From Collinsella aerofaciens (GTDB lineage Bacteria; Actinomycetota; Coriobacteriia; Coriobacteriales; Coriobacteriaceae): 56,533 nucleotides of DNA. Of the stretch, positions 52,980-56,533 are shown one piece after another. Where the stretch lies: the NCBI RefSeq assembly GCF_018785265.1, contig NZ_WQPK01000044.1, forward strand, positions 3,999-60,531. The letters are read 5' to 3'. The position numbers and the translations under genes are program-made. The notes under the pieces are model-generated. The model was given only the letters and a program-made list of their open reading frames with translations. It was not told where the DNA came from and did not search any database. Numbering within the stretch: the first letter of the stretch is position 1; every line of letters starts with the position of its first letter.

Positions 52980-54218
52980 ATGGGGGAATTCGTGCCGCGG
53001 CCCAAAACGCTCGGAGGGGAGTCGAACCTCGAAACCCCGGTAAAAACGCAGGCTGACGGAGCGCCGCTTTTCCGCATAAGCGACCTGTCGGCGGGCTACG
53101 ACAAGAAGGTCGTAGTCGAAGGCGTCGAGCTGGAGGTTCGCGCGGGCGACGTCGTGGCGCTCATCGGGCCGAACGGCTCGGGCAAGTCGACCATCTTGAA
53201 AACCATCACACGCCATCTGGCACCGCTTGCCGGCGCGGTCGAGCTCGACGGGCGGGAGATTTCCCGATGGAAGACGGCGGAGTTCGCAAGGAACCTTGCC
53301 GTTATGCTGACAGATCGACCCCGGACCGAGCTCCTCACCTGCCGCGATATCGTAGAGGCGGGAAGGCATCCCTACACCGGGCGAATGGGCACACTCTCGC
53401 CCGACGACCATAGTCGGGTCGATGAGGCCATGAAAACCGCACATGTGGAAGAGCTCGCCGAGCGCGACTTCATGCAGATAAGCGACGGGCAACGCCAGCG
53501 CGTCATGCTCGCACGAGCCATCGCGCAGGATCCGCGTGTGCTCGTGCTCGACGAGCCCACGTCGTATCTCGATATCCGCTACCAGATCGACCTGCTGCGA
53601 ATACTTCGCCACCTTGCGAAATCGCAGAATGTGGCTGTCATCATGTCCATCCACGAACTCGAGCTCGCGCAGAAAAGCGCCGACAAGGTGATTTGCGTGA
53701 AGGACGGTCGGGTCTTCCGCGCCGGCGCACCCGAGGACATATTCACGCGCGAGACGATTGGCGAGCTCTACGGCCTTCAACATGGCACCTTCAACGAGCG
53801 CTTCGGCAGCGTGGAAATTGGGCGCCCACACGGCGATGCGCACACGTTCGTCATCGCCGGCGCAGGTACGGGGTCAGCTGTGTTTCGCCAGCTCATCCGG
53901 CAGGGCAAGGCGTTCTACGCGGGCGTTCTGCACGAAGGGGACATCGACTGCGAGCTCGCGCGCGACCTGGCGACGGAATGCGTGGCCGAGCGCGCCTTCG
54001 AGCCGATCGGGGATAAAACCATAGCCCGCGCCAAAGAGCTCCTCGTCCACTGCGCGCGCCTTATCGTGTGCCCCGCCGCCTTCGGCACCATAAACGCCCG
54101 CAACGCAGAGCTCGTCGAGTTTGCACGCTCGCATGGTATCGAGGTCATGCGAGCGTGCGAAGGCGCATCGGAGGATTCCAAAATTGGAGTGGGAAGGATA
54201 AACTGGACTTTCTTTTAA
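52980..54218 (+). CDS. FecE/BtuD-type ABC ATPase with C-terminal extension
   Basis: The ATPase of the uptake system, 412 residues against about 255 for usual members. Walker A is GPNGSGKS (63-70), the signature is variant SDGQRQRVMLARA, Walker B is VLVLDEPTSYLD, and the H-loop His is in SIHELELA. Residues about 285-412 form an extra domain with TFVIAGAGTGSAVFRQL, resembling a Rossmann-like ligand-binding unit; its role is unknown. The N-terminal 28 residues are also additional. The stop codon is immediately followed by the IS3-like fossil, so the last residues may have been altered by that event. Confidence 0.88.
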   Translation: MGEFVPRPKTLGGESNLETPVKTQADGAPLFRISDLSAGYDKKVVVEGVELEVRAGDVVALIGPNGSGKSTILKTITRHLAPLAGAVELDGREISRWKTAEFARNLAVMLTDRPRTELLTCRDIVEAGRHPYTGRMGTLSPDDHSRVDEAMKTAHVEELAERDFMQISDGQRQRVMLARAIAQDPRVLVLDEPTSYLDIRYQIDLLRILRHLAKSQNVAVIMSIHELELAQKSADKVICVKDGRVFRAGAPEDIFTRETIGELYGLQHGTFNERFGSVEIGRPHGDAHTFVIAGAGTGSAVFRQLIRQGKAFYAGVLHEGDIDCELARDLATECVAERAFEPIGDKTIARAKELLVHCARLIVCPAAFGTINARNAELVEFARSHGIEVMRACEGASEDSKIGVGRINWTFF

Positions 54219-54311
54219 GGATCCTCAGGCTACAGCTCCTATGCCGGCAAGGTCTCCAAGGCGCCGGAGAACCTCAGGAACAGGAATTTCCACGCCGACG
54301 AGCCCAACTAG
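54219..54311 (+). pseudogene. IS3-family OrfB transposase fragment
   Basis: The frame from 54219 reads GYSSYAGKVSKAPENL and RNRNFHADEPN, then a TAG stop at 54309-54311. This matches the linker before the catalytic core of IS3-family OrfB, where FHADxPNxxWLTDITE is typical; the stop stands right after PN. There are no start codon, no terminal repeats and no other transposase parts. It begins at the base after the ATPase stop. The assignment rests on motif memory, without a search. Confidence 0.65.
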
Positions 54312-54313
54312 GC

Positions 54314-54925
54314 CTAATCCAAGCGAGATTCCAGACTCGACAGACCATTGAGAGTCAGATCGTTGGCGACCTCAGAGACGCGCTCGATAGGAACCGAGCC
54401 GTCAGACAGCGCCCACGTGCGATAGATACCGATAATACCCGACAGCAAAAACGCCAGATAGTAGTCGAACATCTCGTCCTTGAGACCTTGGGGCAGCAGA
54501 TCGCGCTCGGCAATCTCATGTTCGAGCGGCGCACGAAGACGAGCCATGAAATCATCGAGCGGAATATTCTCGATCAGCTGACGATTGAGCACTAAGTTGT
54601 TGCACAGTGCCTCATTAACGGTTTTAAAGAAGGTCGCCGCCGCGCCAAGAGCGCGCTCGCTGGTGTCACCGTCCATAGAAGCAAGCGTTTTCTCGACCGA
54701 GTCGACAATCATCTCCACCACATCGACGGCAATGGCATCGAGCAGGCCGTCAACCGTACCAAAGTGAACGTAAAAGGTCTTGCGGTCGACATTGGCCTCG
54801 CGCGCGATGGCACTCACCGTAATGTCTGCCAGCGGCTTTTCCATGAGCAGGCGCTCGAAAGCCGAAAGGATGGCATTACGGCTGCGAATGATGCGACGAT
54901 CAAGACGCGGTTTGCTGGTTGCCAT
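54314..54925 (-). CDS. TetR/AcrR-family transcriptional regulator
   Basis: A 203-residue repressor-type protein. The N-terminal helix-turn-helix (about 28-55) contains ITVSAIAREANVDRKTFYVHF, slightly different from the textbook TTVRDIAxxAGVSxGTxYxHF. The all-helical C-terminal ligand domain has FYLAFLLSG-like hydrophobic stretches (DYYLAFLLSGIIGIY). ATG 54925 is chosen because AAGGGAC lies upstream. The target is not known; it lies downstream of the YbhN-like gene on the same strand, and a palindrome stands in front of it. Confidence 0.88.
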   Translation of the reverse strand: MATSKPRLDRRIIRSRNAILSAFERLLMEKPLADITVSAIAREANVDRKTFYVHFGTVDGLLDAIAVDVVEMIVDSVEKTLASMDGDTSERALGAAATFFKTVNEALCNNLVLNRQLIENIPLDDFMARLRAPLEHEIAERDLLPQGLKDEMFDYYLAFLLSGIIGIYRTWALSDGSVPIERVSEVANDLTLNGLSSLESRLD

Positions 54926-54968
54926 GGGCGTGTCCCTTCGATATGCAAGCATTCATCAACAGATGAGA

Positions 54969-54992
54969 GATAATCTACGTAAGAGGATTATC
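54969..54992. promoter_or_regulatory. Palindrome upstream of TetR gene
   Basis: GATAATC (54969-54975) and GATTATC (54986-54992) are inverted arms with a 10-base spacer. Size and place, 44 bases before the start codon, suit an autoregulatory TetR operator. Confidence 0.4.
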
Positions 54993-55041
54993 CCCCAAAC
55001 AGCACAAATATGCCCCGCATCATGAAGAACGCACGACTGCC

Positions 55042-56349
55042 CTACTGCGACTTAGGGTGCTTCTTCTTATTGAGTGCCGACGGAGATACGCGAATACCAT
55101 CGCCTGTCTGGCGCACATAGGCTTTATGAGCCGGCTTAGCGGTCCCAGAAGCCTTCTGAGCGCGCTTCTTGGGATCAACGGTAAGAGCATTCGTGGGGTG
55201 CGGCTTAGTGGGCGCAGAGGGCGTCTGAGGCGTGCGGCCGAGCTTGCGCATCACACGATCCCAGCGCGCATGGATGCTCTCGTTGTGGGCGCTCTTAAGT
55301 CCCAGCAGGGGCGCAGCCAAAATGGTCGGCGCAATAAACGTAATGAGGCGCCACAGCAGATAGCCAGCGGTCGAAGCCGAACCGAAGAAATGACCCAAGA
55401 ACAATGCAAAGCCGCCCTCAGCACCACCAGTTCCACCGGGCAAGGGAACCGCAGAGCTCAGCAGCTGGACAAAGGCGCTCGCGGCCATGACCGAGAAAAA
55501 GTCGACCTCGTGGTGGCCAAAGGCAAGCATCAGGAAATACGGAACCAGATAGAAAAACGCGAGCTGCAGCATGGTGATAAACACGGTGAGCAGCATGGAA
55601 GAAAAATGTCCGGCCGAAAGCTTAAACTTCTCGGAGAAGGAGTAGATCTCGCCGTCGACAAACGTGCGCCATCCCTCGATCTTAGTGGCCGAGACACCTA
55701 TGCGCTCGAGCCAATTGATGATGCAATGGGCGACGCGCGTGACGGTCTTAGGCATGAGCGCGACGGCGAAGATGCCCAGCAAGATGCAGCAGTGCCCACC
55801 AAAGCTAAAGACGCACAGCAGCGTCATGTCGCCATAGCGCTCGGCAAAAAAAGGCATGCGAGCAAGCAGTAGGATAGCGCCCCAGGCAACGAGGCCAAAC
55901 TGGTACACGATAAAGCGCGTGAACTGCGTGGCTCCGGCCTCGCCGACATTTTGGCCCGCCTTGGTCAGGCGGTAGATCTGGGCGGGAGTCGAGCCCATCA
56001 TCATGGGCGTCAGGTTGCCAAAGAAGATGCCGCTCGCCTCGACCGAAATCAGGTCGCGGATGCCGACGGGTGAATTAGGATCGAGCCAAACGGCAATCGC
56101 GTACGCCACGATGCCAAAGAAGAGGTACAAGAACATGCAGAAGCATGCAGCAATGAGCCATGGCGCCTGGACGCTCGACATTGCGGCCCAGAACTGCCCC
56201 ATCTGCCCGGTTACCACCAGATAGACGATATAACCCACCAGTACGGCGCCGATAAAGATGGCGCCGCGGCGTGCGCTCTTATTGTCATCTCCGCCCGAGG
56301 CCTCAACCTCGACCTGGGGCTTAGACGTATGCTGAGAGGACTCCGTCAT
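55042..56349 (-). CDS. YbhN/UPF0104-type integral membrane protein
   Basis: A 435-residue polytopic protein of the lysylphosphatidylglycerol synthetase transmembrane/flippase-like family. It has about seven to eight helices between residues 35 and 350, with the family segments NLTPMMMGSTPAQIYR and PLPGGTGGAEGGF. No soluble transferase domain is attached, so it is more likely a lipid or glycolipid translocator-type protein than an aminoacyl-lipid synthase. The C-terminal 80 residues are basic and probably cytoplasmic. AAGGAG precedes ATG 56349. Confidence 0.85.
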   Translation of the reverse strand: MTESSQHTSKPQVEVEASGGDDNKSARRGAIFIGAVLVGYIVYLVVTGQMGQFWAAMSSVQAPWLIAACFCMFLYLFFGIVAYAIAVWLDPNSPVGIRDLISVEASGIFFGNLTPMMMGSTPAQIYRLTKAGQNVGEAGATQFTRFIVYQFGLVAWGAILLLARMPFFAERYGDMTLLCVFSFGGHCCILLGIFAVALMPKTVTRVAHCIINWLERIGVSATKIEGWRTFVDGEIYSFSEKFKLSAGHFSSMLLTVFITMLQLAFFYLVPYFLMLAFGHHEVDFFSVMAASAFVQLLSSAVPLPGGTGGAEGGFALFLGHFFGSASTAGYLLWRLITFIAPTILAAPLLGLKSAHNESIHARWDRVMRKLGRTPQTPSAPTKPHPTNALTVDPKKRAQKASGTAKPAHKAYVRQTGDGIRVSPSALNKKKHPKSQ

Positions 56350-56460
56350 GAGACTCCTTCTAACAGTCAAAATATCTTGGATATTGTACCCGCAAGGACC
56401 ATAAGCAGAACGCAAAGCTCTGGTTCAAACGGGAATTGCAGACGGTTGTTTGAAAATCAG

Positions 56461-56490
56461 AACCACCCTTAAAAAGGGTGGTTTGCTCTT
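56461..56490. terminator. Hairpin near window end
   Basis: A 10-bp stem (56461-56470 with 56474-56483) and a 3-base loop. The T-runs on either side are short, so direction is unclear; it may end a minus-strand gene lying beyond the window. Confidence 0.5.
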
Positions 56491-56533
56491 AGGGTATAAC
56501 CCACGGGCCCCGGGCTCGCGTCTAAAGGCGCGG

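Noticed and set aside
54068-54595. Plus-strand open frame spanning the end of the ATPase gene and the TetR gene
   Set aside because: It is out of frame with the ATPase and antisense to a convincing TetR regulator. The only meaningful reading here is the short IS3-like frame starting at 54219.

Overview
The window looks like the chromosome of a high-GC, Gram-positive gut actinobacterium of the class Coriobacteriia, most like Collinsella. This is inferred from the glgB-glgP-glgC-glgD-glgA cluster, the general protein style and the GC-rich codons; it was not tested by any search.

Left part (1-32234): after about 650 bases with no recognisable gene comes a tRNA-Ala(GGC) with its own promoter and terminator. 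Next are a HAD phosphatase and thiamine pyrophosphokinase, and then a glycogen block. In that block GlgC/GlgD supply ADP-glucose, GlgA elongates, GlgB branches, GlgP phosphorolyses, and a separate GH13-GH77 fusion protein handles maltodextrins. GlgA and GlgB end in long Lys/Ala/Pro tails. Housekeeping genes follow: fmdB-like zinc ribbon, priA-def and fmt-rsmB, gltX, metK, L-serine ammonia-lyase, an L,D-transpeptidase and a MacAB-like export system. Several intergenic gaps here hold long, nearly perfect palindromes that look like small non-autonomous elements.

Middle-right part (32446-54218): a visibly more GC-rich cobalamin cassette. One gapless minus-strand run of 17 genes (cbiF to cobK) encodes nearly the whole anaerobic corrin ring pathway and the nucleotide-loop pathway. 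Its cbiL is reduced to an in-frame, internally deleted 77-codon remnant. Divergent from it, a plus-strand operon begins with a sigma70-type promoter and a cobalamin riboswitch. It encodes a Tat-exported lipoprotein form of the cobaltochelatase CbiK, a small lipoprotein, a substrate-binding lipoprotein with a related extra module, a FecCD/BtuC-type permease and an ATPase with a C-terminal extension. Both edges of the cassette abut transposase fossils: IS21 IstA-like on the left and IS3 OrfB-like on the right. This suggests acquisition by transfer.

Right end (54314-56533): a TetR-family regulator and a YbhN/UPF0104-type membrane protein, back in the composition of the left part. The most interesting points are the extracytoplasmic cobalt-tetrapyrrole/uptake operon, the broken cbiL inside an otherwise intact pathway, the insertion-sequence scars at the borders, and the histone-like tails on two glycogen enzymes.
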